A DNA stretch of 35,271 bases, taken from NCBI GenBank assembly GCA_001874005.1, contig MNYJ01000188.1, positions 1-35,271 on the forward strand, in the 5' to 3' direction. Origin of the DNA: Desulfobacteraceae bacterium CG2_30_51_40 (GTDB lineage Bacteria; Desulfobacterota; DSM-4660; Desulfatiglandales; Desulfatiglandaceae). Within the stretch, counting starts at the first letter, position 1. Each line of letters begins with the position of its first letter. The notes beneath the pieces were generated by a model. It was not told the origin of the DNA and did no database searches. It saw only the letters and a list, made by a program, of their open reading frames with translations. The position numbers and the translations under genes were made by a program. Of the stretch, positions 1 to 8,852 are shown in pieces.

Positions 1-2
1 TG

Positions 3-1715
3 GCGATGATCGGAGACAACAGGCCGGAGGGTCTGTGGGCTGAGATGGCCGCCATGTGTGCCGGGGGAATCGGGGTCTGGCTCTTCCAGGACTGTATGAT
101 GGACGAGGTGAAATACATAATTGACCACTCCGACACCACCTTTTTCGTGGGCGAGACCCAGGAGGAGGCCGACAAGGCCCTTGCAATAAAGGATGCCTGC
201 CCGAGGCTTAAATGGATTTTGTGGGATGATCCGAAGGGCATGAGGAACTACAAAGAGGACTTCCTCATAAGTATCAAAGAGCTTCAGGAAAAGGGCAAGG
301 AGCTTGACAAGAAAGATCCGGGTCTTTTCGAAAAGATGGTCAGTGATGGTCATGGAGACGAAACATGCCTTCTCTTTTACACATCAGGAACCACCTCCTT
401 ACCTAAGGGCGCGCTTTTAAGCCATTGGAACATGCTGACCATGGGACACAATCTCATGTCGGTTGACCCATGCTACGATACCGATGATTTTGTTTCCTAT
501 CTGCCTTTCGCCTGGATAGGGGAGCAGATGATGTCCATATCATGCGGCCTTCAGATAGGCTATACCCTCAATTTCCCCGAAGAACCCGGGACAGCCAGGG
601 AAAATATCAGGGAAATAGGACCGCATGTAATGTTTGCGCCACCCAGACTTTATGAGGGAATGACCAGGCAGGTGCAGGTCAAGTATATTGACTCAACCTG
701 GATAAAGAAGAAGGTATATGAATTTGCCACATGGGTAGGCTACAGGGTGGCGAATTTGAAATTCGAAGGAAAGAGCGTGCCTGCCGGTATGACAATTCTT
801 AACTGGATCGCATATCTCCTCATGCAGAAGAAACTCAAGGACCACTTGGGTATGTCTCATCTGAGGCATTGCTATACGGGAGGCGCTGCGATGGGACCTG
901 ACCATTTCAGGTTCTTTCACGCCCTTGGGGTAAACCTCAAGCAGATTTACGGGCAGACCGAGATAGCAGGAATCTCAATCGTCCACAGGGACGGAGGCGT
1001 TAAATTTGATACCGTCGGGACACCTATTCCGGAGACCGAAGTCAAGATCACGGATGCAGGGGAGATTATAACAAAAAGTCCTTCCGTATTTCTGGGATAT
1101 TACAAGAATGATGAGGCTACAGTTAAGACCCTTGTGGACAATTGGCTCTATTCCGGGGACAGGGGATTTATTGACGAGGATGGGCACCTTGTTGTTTTCG
1201 ACCGTTCAAAGGATGTCATGACTCTTAGAGACGGGAGACCCTTCTCTCCACAGTACCTGGAGACAAGGCTCAAATTCAGCCCTTACATACAGGAGGCATG
1301 GGTTATCGGGGACAAGAGGGACTACATAACGGCGGTCATGTGTATTGATTATGCGGTTGTAGGAAAGTGGGCCGATGAAAAGAAGCTCAACTACACCAGC
1401 TATCAGGAGCTTTCCCAGAAGGTGGAGGTCTATGATCTGGTGCAAAAACAGATCGAGGAGGCCAACAGGGACCTTCCGGAAGTGGCGAAGATACATAAAT
1501 TCGTAAACCTCTACAAGGCATTTGACGCAGATGATGAGGAACTTACAAGGACTTCCAAGCTCAGGAGGGCCTTTGTGGAAAACAGGTACAAGGATATCCT
1601 TGCGGCCCTGTATTTGGATGCGGATATGGTACACATGGATACGACAATCACCTATGAGGACGGCAGGGAACAGCGCATCAAAACCGATCTCGCGATTCGG
1701 AAGGTCAAGGTCTAG
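3..1715 (+). CDS. AMP-dependent acyl-CoA synthetase (long-chain FadD15-like), 5' partial
   Basis: This enzyme is expected to activate a carboxylic acid to its CoA thioester with ATP. The reading frame is open to the left edge, so the true start lies upstream. About 569 residues are visible, and the family is usually 600-650 long. Numbering from the ATG at position 6, the P-loop-like motif YTSGTTSLPKG is at about 125-135, the adenylate-binding YGQTE at about 315, and the YSGDRGFIDEDGHLVVFDR block that opens the C-terminal lid near 382. No membrane segment is evident. It ends 13 bp before livH, and the livH ribosome-binding site overlaps its stop, so the two are co-transcribed. A CoA ligase inside a LIV-type transporter operon suggests that the imported substrate is an organic acid rather than an amino acid. 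The exact substrate cannot be read from the sequence. Confidence 0.9.
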   Translation, partial: AMIGDNRPEGLWAEMAAMCAGGIGVWLFQDCMMDEVKYIIDHSDTTFFVGETQEEADKALAIKDACPRLKWILWDDPKGMRNYKEDFLISIKELQEKGKELDKKDPGLFEKMVSDGHGDETCLLFYTSGTTSLPKGALLSHWNMLTMGHNLMSVDPCYDTDDFVSYLPFAWIGEQMMSISCGLQIGYTLNFPEEPGTARENIREIGPHVMFAPPRLYEGMTRQVQVKYIDSTWIKKKVYEFATWVGYRVANLKFEGKSVPAGMTILNWIAYLLMQKKLKDHLGMSHLRHCYTGGAAMGPDHFRFFHALGVNLKQIYGQTEIAGISIVHRDGGVKFDTVGTPIPETEVKITDAGEIITKSPSVFLGYYKNDEATVKTLVDNWLYSGDRGFIDEDGHLVVFDRSKDVMTLRDGRPFSPQYLETRLKFSPYIQEAWVIGDKRDYITAVMCIDYAVVGKWADEKKLNYTSYQELSQKVEVYDLVQKQIEEANRDLPEVAKIHKFVNLYKAFDADDEELTRTSKLRRAFVENRYKDILAALYLDADMVHMDTTITYEDGREQRIKTDLAIRKVKV

Positions 1716-1728
1716 GAGGTAAGGCACT

Positions 1729-2613
1729 ATGGAACTCTTCTTAATGACCATCACGACGGGTATCATGGTGGGGGGAATCTATGCCCTTGTAGCTCTCGGG
1801 TGGGTGCTCATCTACAAATGCTCAGGGGTACTCAATCTTGCCATGGGCGAACTTACCCTCATTGGGGCATACGTTACCTATTCACTCTATGAGGCCGGTC
1901 TTCCTTTCATAGTTGCGGTTCTGGGAACGCTTGCCGTAGGTATTGTGCTTGGTTTTCTTTGTGAAAGGATTTTTTTGGATAAACTAATAGGAGAGCCGAT
2001 CCTTTCGGTCATAATGGTGACAGTGGGCATGTCATTTTTCTTCAAGGGCGTAGTCCAGTTCATTTGGGGGTCGGACACGAGAGTTTTCGATCCCCCGGTT
2101 TTTTCCCTGCACCCTATTGAGATAGGTTTTCTAAGAGTTTCATCTGTTTATCTGTGGTCTTTTATCCTTTCAATAGTGCTGCTTCTCATATTTGTGGCGT
2201 TTTTCAAATATACAAGGTGGGGGCTTTCCATGCAGGCAACGGCTGACGATGAAACGGCCGCGCTTTCTCTCGGTGTCAGCGCCCGCTTTGTTTACGCTGC
2301 GGCCTGGGCCATAGCGTTTATGAGCGCCGGGGTCGGGGGGGCACTACTAGGCAACATAAACGGCATAAATATCTCTGTAGGATATCTTGGCCTGCTGGTA
2401 TTGCCTGCGGTTGTTCTCGGAGGACTCAATTCCGTGCCTGGAGCCATAGCCGGTGGTATCATAATAGGGCTCTTGCAGAATCTTGGAGGCACCTATCTCG
2501 ATCAGTATTTTCCCGGAGGAGTAAAGGAAATAATGCCCTTTGCATTTATGGCGGTATTCCTGCTCTTTAAGCCTTATGGTCTGTGGGGATGGGAAAGAAT
2601 AGAGAGGGTTTAA
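1729..2613 (+). CDS. livH: LIV-type ABC transporter permease LivH
   Basis: Inner-membrane permease, one of the two membrane subunits of a branched-chain amino acid (HAAT) type ABC importer. The 294-residue length is normal for LivH. The protein is hydrophobic throughout, with about eight membrane segments. The N-terminal GGIYALVALGWVLIYK and the LNLAMGEL segment are characteristic of the family, as is the TADDETAALSLGV stretch near residue 165. That cytoplasmic loop is the likely coupling site for the ATPase. AGGAGGT directly precedes the ATG and overlaps the stop of the ligase gene. Its partners are LivM, LivK-like and LivF downstream. Substrate specificity is unknown. Confidence 0.94.
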   Translation: MELFLMTITTGIMVGGIYALVALGWVLIYKCSGVLNLAMGELTLIGAYVTYSLYEAGLPFIVAVLGTLAVGIVLGFLCERIFLDKLIGEPILSVIMVTVGMSFFFKGVVQFIWGSDTRVFDPPVFSLHPIEIGFLRVSSVYLWSFILSIVLLLIFVAFFKYTRWGLSMQATADDETAALSLGVSARFVYAAAWAIAFMSAGVGGALLGNINGINISVGYLGLLVLPAVVLGGLNSVPGAIAGGIIIGLLQNLGGTYLDQYFPGGVKEIMPFAFMAVFLLFKPYGLWGWERIERV

Positions 2614-2699
2614 GGATAATCGAAGAAAGGCCCGAAGAGATATAGTTTATGAGAAAGGCCTTTTAATTATTAGCAAATAACTCGGAGGGGGATTCCTAT

Positions 2700-3800
2700 A
2701 TGTCCAGTGTGTGGCTACCGTGTGGTGACTACCATGAGAATTACCTTCAGGATCAGGGATGGTGGCAGTCTAACTTCGTTAAGTTTAAGATGCTTCTTCT
2801 TCTGGCCGTCGTCTTTATCGGGATCCCTCTTTTTGCTGCAGAATACTGGATCGGTGTGGGGACCATGATCGGGTTCACGGCCATGGGAGCGCTTGGCGTG
2901 CAGCTCCTGATCGGCTACACCGGTCTGATTACGCTGGGACATGCCGCCTTTATAGCCGTTGGTGCATATACAAGCACCCTTATGGTTCTTCAGTTTCCAT
3001 GGCCTCAGTTCATGGTTGACGCCGGACTGGCTTATCCGGTGAGCGTAATAGCAGCCGGCTTTGCAGCAGGATTATGGTGCGTGCTCTTCGGTCTTCCCTC
3101 CGCCAAGGTAAAAGGGTTCTATCTAATCCTAACAACCATGGCCGCCCAGTTTATTACTGTTGATTTCATCCTGACGCAGTATGTCAGCCAGATAGGAGGA
3201 AGGGGACAGGCCTTTTCACTCCCGCCCGGAACAATAAAGATCGGCCCGATCGTGATGGACTCGGAAAGAGAGATTTATTATTTTATGGCGGTGCTCCTCA
3301 CCCTTATGATTATAGGGCTAGCCAATCTCCTGCGCTCAAGGGCCGGAAGGGCGTGGGTTGCCATCAGGGATAATGATATCGCCGCCGAGGCACTGGGCAT
3401 AAATATTGTCTGGTACAAGTTGCTCGCATTTTTTGTAGCGGGCTTCATGGGAGGTGTGGCCGGGGCATTCTGGGTGAGTAATACTGCGGCGCTCAGCCCT
3501 GAGCATTTTCCTTTTTTTCTGTCCCTCTGGCTTGTGGGGGTAATCCTGATAGGAGGGGTGGGTTCCATCCACGGCGCCATATTCGGTTCGGTATTTATGG
3601 TGGTAATCATGGAACTACTGCAGATGGCAGTGATACCAATGGGTGATTACTTTCCCAAACTGCTGATTGACTTCGCCTACATTAAGGATGCCGCCTTCGG
3701 CCTTGCGATATGCGGCTTTGTCATATATGAGCCCAACGGCATCGCTTACCGATGGTGGCAGATTAAGAACTACTTCAACCTGTGGCCTTTTTCTTATTAG
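2700..3800 (+). CDS. livM: LIV-type ABC transporter permease LivM
   Basis: Second membrane subunit of the importer. The 366-residue protein carries a hydrophilic N-terminal leader of about 25 residues before the first membrane segment, followed by the family hallmark GYTGLITLGHAAFIAVGAY. It also has the RAGRAWVAIRDNDIAAEALG coupling loop, which is conserved in LivM. The start is set by GGAGGGGG at about 2683-2690, ten bases before the ATG. The 86 bp between livH and livM contain only a weak AAAGGCC/GGCCTTT inverted repeat, which is not a convincing terminator. Confidence 0.93.
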   Translation: MSSVWLPCGDYHENYLQDQGWWQSNFVKFKMLLLLAVVFIGIPLFAAEYWIGVGTMIGFTAMGALGVQLLIGYTGLITLGHAAFIAVGAYTSTLMVLQFPWPQFMVDAGLAYPVSVIAAGFAAGLWCVLFGLPSAKVKGFYLILTTMAAQFITVDFILTQYVSQIGGRGQAFSLPPGTIKIGPIVMDSEREIYYFMAVLLTLMIIGLANLLRSRAGRAWVAIRDNDIAAEALGINIVWYKLLAFFVAGFMGGVAGAFWVSNTAALSPEHFPFFLSLWLVGVILIGGVGSIHGAIFGSVFMVVIMELLQMAVIPMGDYFPKLLIDFAYIKDAAFGLAICGFVIYEPNGIAYRWWQIKNYFNLWPFSY

Positions 3801-3813
3801 AAGGGAGGTGAGA

Positions 3814-3870
3814 ATGGTTTTTGGCTGTGGTTTTGGTGTTGGCGATAACCTTTTTTTACCTTTAGAGTGA
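3814..3870 (+). CDS. possible 18-residue leader peptide ORF between livM and livK
   Basis: A short frame (MVFGCGFGVGDNLFLPLE, then TGA) begins 13 bp after the livM stop. It is preceded by a near-perfect Shine-Dalgarno sequence (AAGGGAGGTGAG) at close spacing, stronger than that of the following gene. It ends 18 bp before the livK ATG. The peptide is rich in Gly, Phe and Val and resembles nothing I know. It could be a translated leader tuning livK expression, or the SD could be the remnant of an earlier gene start. There is no direct evidence of function. Confidence 0.25.
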   Translation: MVFGCGFGVGDNLFLPLE

Positions 3871-3888
3871 CCAAGGGGGAAAAGATCT

Positions 3889-5136
3889 ATGCGAAAGCGT
3901 GCACTTTTTAGTTTGTTAGTTCCTTTTTTGGCAGTCATCCTGATCGCGGGGCTCTGCCCTGTTGCCGGTGCCGCGGATATAAAGATAGGCGGCATCATGG
4001 ATACAACCGGTGCCACATCCGATGTCGGGAAGGATTATGCATTGGGTATGGACGAGGCCTTCAAATGGATCAATGAGCAGGGAGGTGTAAACGGGAAAAA
4101 GATTAAATACACTTGGTTCGATTACGGGTATCGAATCCCTGAGGCCATAACCAAATATAAACTTCTCAAGAGGCTGGGTAGCATAGTAATCATGGGATGG
4201 GGTACCGGTGATACGGAAGCCCTTTCTCCAACAGTCAATAAGGACAAGCTTCCTTACGTTTCGGCGTCCTACTCTGCTCATTTGACTAATCCTGCAAAGA
4301 CGCCTTACAATCTTTTTTTCTCTTCCGACTATTCAACCAATGCGAGGGCTGCTCTCACCGCCTGGTTCGACAAGAAGTGGCCCGGCAAGTCCGGTTTTAA
4401 GGAAAACAGGAAGCCTCGCTTCGCGGCTGTCTATATGTTTGCCTCACCCTATTGCAGCGCGCCTATCAAGGCCATAAAGGATCAGGCCACAATGCTCGGT
4501 TTTGAGATCGGCCCTGATCAGGACGTCTCCCTTTTCGCTCTTGATACAAAGAGCCAGGTGATGGCCCTGAAGGAGTTCAAGCCTGATGTATGCTGGCACG
4601 GCAACACAACCATGTCGGTTTCGGCAACCTTGCGCGACGCCTATGGCCTTGGCCTCGGCGCGGACTGGATCGTAAATAACTGGGGATATGATGAAAATCT
4701 GCCCAGGCTTGCCGGCGAGGCTGCCGAGGGAGTCATGGGCGCCACCCCTATAGCTTTTTACGGACAGAACTATAAAAATATGGATATCGTGGTAGCGGCA
4801 GCCAAGAAATACAACCCTGGCGTACCGCAGGAAAAGCGCCTCATAAGAACGCCCCAGGCATGGGGTGATGCGCTCGTAACATGGGAGGCCTTGAAGAGGG
4901 CGGATAAGGCCGGCGATCTTACCGGTGACGGAATTATGAAGAAGGGTTTTGAGACCTTGTCCCTTTTTGACATAGGCCTTGGAGCGTCACCCATTACCTT
5001 TACTGCCACAGATCACCGCCCCACAACCGGATGCCTCATTCAGGAATGGAAAGGCGGAAAGTTCCAGGAAGTGGAAAGGGTTGACTTAAAGCAGCGGTGG
5101 CCGGAAAAATGGGCAAAAGAGTGGCTGGGATGGTAG
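3889..5136 (+). CDS. livK: periplasmic substrate-binding protein of LIV-type ABC transporter
   Basis: Binds the transported ligand in the periplasm and delivers it to LivHM. The 415-residue protein starts with a clear Sec signal peptide (MRKRALFSLL, a hydrophobic core, then a VAGAA cleavage region near residue 29). The mature part opens with DIKIGGIMDTTGATSDVGKD, the typical type I periplasmic-binding fold strand and loop of the Leu/Ile/Val-binding family. It is somewhat longer than E. coli LivK, as is common for the versions paired with CoA ligases. The SD is AAGGGGG, about ten bases before the ATG. The ligand cannot be assigned; an organic or aromatic acid is an inference from the ligase gene in the operon. 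Confidence 0.9.
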   Translation: MRKRALFSLLVPFLAVILIAGLCPVAGAADIKIGGIMDTTGATSDVGKDYALGMDEAFKWINEQGGVNGKKIKYTWFDYGYRIPEAITKYKLLKRLGSIVIMGWGTGDTEALSPTVNKDKLPYVSASYSAHLTNPAKTPYNLFFSSDYSTNARAALTAWFDKKWPGKSGFKENRKPRFAAVYMFASPYCSAPIKAIKDQATMLGFEIGPDQDVSLFALDTKSQVMALKEFKPDVCWHGNTTMSVSATLRDAYGLGLGADWIVNNWGYDENLPRLAGEAAEGVMGATPIAFYGQNYKNMDIVVAAAKKYNPGVPQEKRLIRTPQAWGDALVTWEALKRADKAGDLTGDGIMKKGFETLSLFDIGLGASPITFTATDHRPTTGCLIQEWKGGKFQEVERVDLKQRWPEKWAKEWLGW

Positions 5137-5168
5137 GAAAAGCTAATCATCACCCCTGGAGGTAGGTC

Positions 5169-5978
5169 TTGGATACGGTAGAATCCATACTGAAGATCAA
5201 TAACATCGAGGTCAAGTATCATGAGGTCATTCTGGTACTAAAGGGTGTCTCCATTGAGGTGCCGAGGGCGGGAATAGTGGCCCTTCTGGGCGCCAACGGC
5301 GCTGGCAAGAGCACTACGCTTAAGGCCATTTCAGGCCTCCTGGGTACTGAAGACGGTGAGGTCACAGACGGTGCCATCGAATACGAAGGCCGCCTTATTC
5401 ATCATGAAAGGGCCGCTAACATTGCGAGGTGGGGGATAGTACAGGTCATAGAGGGTCGCCGGGTCTTCGAGCACCTCACGGTCGAGGAGAATCTCAAGGT
5501 CGGGGCTCATCTCAGGAAGACCGGTTCCGTCAAGGAGGGTCTTGAACTGGTGTATCACTATTTCCCCCGTCTTCGGCAGAAACGCAATGAAACGGCCGGA
5601 TTAGTGAGCGGCGGTGAGCAGCAGATGACCGTCGTGGGAAGGGCACTTATGACCGAGCCTAAGCTGGTGCTCCTTGATGAACCCTCAATGGGACTTGCCC
5701 CGATGCTGATCCATGAGATCTTCAACATCATAACCAAGCTTAACAAGGAGGAGCATATCTCCATCCTCCTTGTGGAGCAGAACGCCAAGCTTGCTCTTAA
5801 CGTGGCTCCCTATGCCTACGTTATGGAGACCGGAAGGATCGTGATGGATGATAACTCCGAAAAGCTTAGCCAGAATGAGGACATAAAGGATTTTTATCTT
5901 GGCCTGACCGATAAGGGCGGAAAGAAAAGCTTCCGAGATGTCAAACATTATAAGCGTAGAAAAAGGTGGCTGAGTTAG
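5169..5978 (+). CDS. livF: LIV-type ABC transporter ATP-binding protein LivF
   Basis: Cytoplasmic ATPase powering the LivHM importer. Walker A is GANGAGKST (41-49), the signature is VSGGEQQ (Val in place of the usual Leu), and Walker B is LVLLDEP (166-172), followed by SMGLAP. The start is TTG at 5169, supported by GGAGGTAG immediately upstream; no ATG lies near it. At 269 residues it is about 30 longer than typical LivF because of a basic tail (KSFRDVKHYKRRKRWLS) after the usual FYLG ending. The companion ATPase LivG is not in the window and probably precedes the ligase gene off the left edge. Confidence 0.93.
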   Translation: MDTVESILKINNIEVKYHEVILVLKGVSIEVPRAGIVALLGANGAGKSTTLKAISGLLGTEDGEVTDGAIEYEGRLIHHERAANIARWGIVQVIEGRRVFEHLTVEENLKVGAHLRKTGSVKEGLELVYHYFPRLRQKRNETAGLVSGGEQQMTVVGRALMTEPKLVLLDEPSMGLAPMLIHEIFNIITKLNKEEHISILLVEQNAKLALNVAPYAYVMETGRIVMDDNSEKLSQNEDIKDFYLGLTDKGGKKSFRDVKHYKRRKRWLS

Positions 5979-6077
5979 GCAACGGGCTTTAATCGAGAAT
6001 CACCCGCTGGATGGCTTTTGAGCTTCGGTTCTAAAGGAAATCAAGCGGCGGTTCTCCTACGTTATGGAGGTTTTGGT

Positions 6078-6701
6078 ATGAGGAAATTGGTTTTACTGAC
6101 CGTACTCATTGTTTCGATGGCGCTGGCAGCAACGGCTTTTGGGCAGACTGCTGCCAAGGGAGTAAAGAAGGCGGATGTGCAAAAGAAGGCGGCCCAGGCG
6201 GTAATGATAACTCCTATAGTGACGCTTGAGTCCTTCGAGGTTCCCCAGTATGACGGCTGGTGGTATTTTGCTGCTAAGGTGGAACCTACCAAGGGAGACA
6301 AGGGTGATAGAGGCGCGCCACTTCCCATGAGCTTTCTCTTTACAGTCAAAAATCCCAACAAGTATCCTATAGCCCTTGAAGGCGCTAAATTTACGGTGGC
6401 ATTTGACAGGGAGTTTGAAGTGATAACCTACAACAACAATGACGTGATGTGGATCCCTGCCGGGAAGACAAACCATTTCCGGGCCACCACGATGATAACC
6501 GCACGATCTGCATTATTGAGCCTGCTGGTTACCGGGGGTTATAAGTTAAAGGAGAAGGGATGGGATGCTTTTGGAGCCCTTGAGAGATGGTGGAAAGGAG
6601 TCCCCGATTATACGGTTCCGGTTACCGTAAAGGAGGGGGCCTTTACCTTTACCGGCAAGGGCATGACCAAGGTAATACCGTTTGACGCGACCGTTAAGTA
6701 A
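6078..6701 (+). CDS. secreted WHy/LEA14-like domain protein
   Basis: Predicted exported protein of 207 residues. The start is the ATG at 6078, preceded by GGAGG at 6067; it places a signal peptide (MRKLVLLTVLIVSMALAATA, cut near FGQ) at the N-terminus. The frame is open further upstream but has no signal there. The central part, SFLFTVKNPNKYPIALEGAK followed by a beta-rich stretch, resembles the NPN-containing WHy (water stress and hypersensitive response, LEA14) fold; this is recognition by eye. It is the last gene before the terminator at 6718 and lies 99 bp after livF, so it may belong to the transporter operon. Its role is unknown; a periplasmic or cell-envelope location is likely. Confidence 0.7.
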   Translation: MRKLVLLTVLIVSMALAATAFGQTAAKGVKKADVQKKAAQAVMITPIVTLESFEVPQYDGWWYFAAKVEPTKGDKGDRGAPLPMSFLFTVKNPNKYPIALEGAKFTVAFDREFEVITYNNNDVMWIPAGKTNHFRATTMITARSALLSLLVTGGYKLKEKGWDAFGALERWWKGVPDYTVPVTVKEGAFTFTGKGMTKVIPFDATVK

Positions 6702-6717
6702 TCCTTAATCTTATTGT

Positions 6718-6750
6718 GCCCTTTGCCTCTCAGGCAAAGGGCTTTTTTTT
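6718..6750 (+). terminator. strong intrinsic terminator after the transporter operon
   Basis: A perfect 11 bp stem (GCCCTTTGCCT at 6718-6728 and AGGCAAAGGGC at 6732-6742) encloses a CTC loop and is followed by eight T. It ends the plus-strand transcript that starts upstream of the acyl-CoA synthetase. It also argues that recO starts downstream of it, at 6773. Confidence 0.93.
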
Positions 6751-6772
6751 ACCCTTTCTCCTTGTAAACAGA

Positions 6773-7513
6773 ATGCCCATTTCCAGATCAAATTCCATAG
6801 TGATGCGGGTAAGTGAGTTCGGCGAGACGGACCTGCTTGTGAGCTTTTTTTCCCGCGAGCATGGGAGGCTCAAGGGAGTTGCGAAGGCCGGCAGAAAAAG
6901 CGTAAAGCGTTTCGCAAACTCCCTGGATATCTTATGTCTCACCGACATGGAATACGAGCAGGGGCGGGGAGATTTGTGCTTTCTGCATTCAGGCAGGCTG
7001 GTTGACAACTTCGGCAGGATAAGACAGAGCTATGAGGGGCTGGCAACCGCAAGTTACCTGCTTGAGCTTACCGAGATACTCTTTCCGCTCGATCTGAAGG
7101 CAGAAAGGATGTTCGATTTTCTTGAAAATGCCTTGAGGTCGCTGGACTCGGGAATGGATGAGTTTATGGTTAAGACGGCATTTGAGGCCGGCGCGATGTC
7201 TCTGGGCGGATTCGCCCTTGGCCTCAACCGGTGCTGCCGTTGCGGAAGGGCCTATGCAGGTAAGGGAAGAGCTGTAGTTATCCCGGCAAAGGGGGCAATC
7301 GCGTGTCTTAAGTGTGAGAAGGAATCGCTTGAATCTCCGGGCCTATCCCCTCAGGGGATTGCGTCACTAAAGGCGATGCAGCTCCTGAAATTCCTTACTT
7401 TACCGCCGCCTTCCCCTTCGGCTCAGGAACTAAAAGAGATCGGGGCGGTATTGGCCAGGCACATAGACTATCGCCTTGGCCGAAGACCAAGAAGCGCACG
7501 CTTCCTCCTATAG
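6773..7513 (+). CDS. recO: DNA repair protein RecO
   Basis: RecO anneals single strands and loads RecA together with RecR in the RecFOR pathway. The 246-residue protein has the N-terminal OB-fold region (ISRSNSIVMRVSEFGETDLL, SFFSREHGRLKGVAKAGRKS) and a zinc site of two CxxC pairs, C154/C157 and C178/C181. The in-frame extension upstream runs through the terminator hairpin, so the ATG at 6773 is preferred although no good SD precedes it. Its own promoter must lie in the short gap after the terminator or overlap it. The 3' end overlaps the convergent acyl-CoA dehydrogenase gene by 6 bp. Confidence 0.92.
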   Translation: MPISRSNSIVMRVSEFGETDLLVSFFSREHGRLKGVAKAGRKSVKRFANSLDILCLTDMEYEQGRGDLCFLHSGRLVDNFGRIRQSYEGLATASYLLELTEILFPLDLKAERMFDFLENALRSLDSGMDEFMVKTAFEAGAMSLGGFALGLNRCCRCGRAYAGKGRAVVIPAKGAIACLKCEKESLESPGLSPQGIASLKAMQLLKFLTLPPPSPSAQELKEIGAVLARHIDYRLGRRPRSARFLL

Positions 7514-8647
7514 AAGCCTCCTTGATATCGTCAGCTTCTCCGCCTCCTTCGCACCCTCGTATATCTCGAGTATCTTGGCATCCCTGTAAAACCTCTGGAC
7601 ATCATACTCGTCAATATAGCCGTAACCACCATGGAGTTGCAGCGCCTTGTCGCAGACCCACACCGCCATTTCACCTGAAAAATACTTGGCCATGGCGTTG
7701 AGCGCCGGGTCAATCTCCCCCTGGTCAACCTTCCAGGCGGCCCGGTAAGTCAGGGTACGCGCAAGCTCAATCCTGGTAGCCATCTCGGCAAGCTGAAATT
7801 GCACCCCCTGATTCACGGCCAGAGGTCTTCCAAAGACTGTTCGCTCTTTCACATATCGGACGGTCTTGTCAAGGGCGCCCTGGGCGATACCCACACCCTG
7901 CCCAGCCACCATGGTTCTGGTCGCGTCGAAGAAATGCATGACGTGATAAAATCCCTGGCCCTCTTTACCGATGAGATTTTCACAGGGAACCCTCACATCC
8001 TCGAAGGCAATCTCAGCAGTGTCGCTTGCCCTAATCCCGAGCTTGCCTCTAATCTTGTTGGCGGTTATTCCTTTTCTGTCTGATTCCACAAGTATCAGGC
8101 TGTGTCTGCCGTGCTTTTTTGCCTCATCGTCACCGGTGACACAGAGAACAACCATCCAGTCACAGACGGTTCCGTTGGTTATGAACATCTTGTTTCCGTT
8201 GATGACGTACTCATTACCCTGTCGCACCGCCCGGGTCCTTGTCCCGGCGACATCGGTTCCGGCATTGGGCTCGGTATAAGCCCCTGCCGCAATAACATCC
8301 TCATTGACGAGTGGAGGAAGATAAGTGCGCTTCTGTTCCTCAGTGCCGTTAAAAAGAATGTTTTCGGAGCCGAAGGTGGCCGTCATGATGCAGACATTTA
8401 TTCCAAGATCAACCCGAGCAAGCTGTTCGCTTATTAAAGCGACCTCGAGGAAGCCGTAGCCGGGCCCACCGTACTGGTCGGGAATAAATGCCCCCACAAG
8501 GCCGGTCTCCCTGGCCTTTTTTACAATCTCACGCGGATATTTTTCTTCTCTATCGTATTGTTTTGCAACCGGCTCAATCTCTTGCAGGGCAAACCTGTAG
8601 GTAGTTTCCTGAATGAGTCGTTGCTCCTCGCTCAGATTAAAATCCAT
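7508..8647 (-). CDS. acyl-CoA dehydrogenase
   Basis: FAD-dependent enzyme introducing the alpha-beta double bond in an acyl-CoA and passing electrons to ETF. The 379-residue length fits the family. Visible features are the N-terminal helical domain (NLSEEQRLIQ), the flavin-contacting AYTEPNAGTD and FITNG, and the GGYGYIDEYDVQRFYRDAKI helix. The catalytic glutamate sits in IYEG (E364). The start is supported by GAGGAGG on the minus strand. It lies 205 bp downstream of the thiolase on the same strand with a dispersed repeat between them. Chain-length or substrate specificity is not evident. Confidence 0.93.
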   Translation of the reverse strand: MDFNLSEEQRLIQETTYRFALQEIEPVAKQYDREEKYPREIVKKARETGLVGAFIPDQYGGPGYGFLEVALISEQLARVDLGINVCIMTATFGSENILFNGTEEQKRTYLPPLVNEDVIAAGAYTEPNAGTDVAGTRTRAVRQGNEYVINGNKMFITNGTVCDWMVVLCVTGDDEAKKHGRHSLILVESDRKGITANKIRGKLGIRASDTAEIAFEDVRVPCENLIGKEGQGFYHVMHFFDATRTMVAGQGVGIAQGALDKTVRYVKERTVFGRPLAVNQGVQFQLAEMATRIELARTLTYRAAWKVDQGEIDPALNAMAKYFSGEMAVWVCDKALQLHGGYGYIDEYDVQRFYRDAKILEIYEGAKEAEKLTISRRLL

Positions 8648-8698
8648 TTTGTCCTCCTCGTGGGATACTCATATCTCTTTCTCAGGTGCCGACCCGTT

Positions 8699-8779
8699 AC
8701 CCCTCCCCCTCGACGGGGGAGGGAGGGGTGGGGGTGATTTTCATCCTACGTTGTACCTGCCCGGGCATGAAAGTTAGTG
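8699..8779 (+). repeat. dispersed cassette repeat, copy A (G-rich core)
   Basis: This copy contains a CCCCTCCCCCTCGACGGGGG palindrome-like core running into GGGAGGGGTGGGGG, then ATTTTCAT (8737-8744). After that come GTTGTACC, a short spacer, GGGCATG and GTTAGTG. The left end ATGAAAAT seen in copies B and C is not recognisable here. It occupies the gap between the minus-strand thiolase and acyl-CoA dehydrogenase genes, and nothing else was seen in that gap. Confidence 0.8.
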
Positions 8780-8852
8780 AAAGCGATTACCTGCACCACA
8801 AGTTTTTATCAGCTAAAAACATTTGGATATCCGCTTCATGCCGCGCCTTATA

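Noticed and set aside
2620-2665. AAAGGCC/GGCCTTT inverted repeat between livH and livM as a terminator
   Set aside because: Seven-base stem with a loop of more than 20 bases and no clear T-run; the operon clearly continues.
6018-6077. Upstream in-frame start of the WHy-like gene
   Set aside because: It would bury the signal peptide behind 20 residues, while ATG 6078 has a good SD and a clean signal sequence.
6716-6772. N-terminal extension of recO from a GTG
   Set aside because: It would translate through the terminator hairpin and T-run; the conserved RecO start matches ATG 6773.
7508-7513. 6 bp convergent overlap of recO and acyl-CoA dehydrogenase as an antisense regulatory device
   Set aside because: Short tail-to-tail overlaps are common in compact genomes and nothing else points to regulation.
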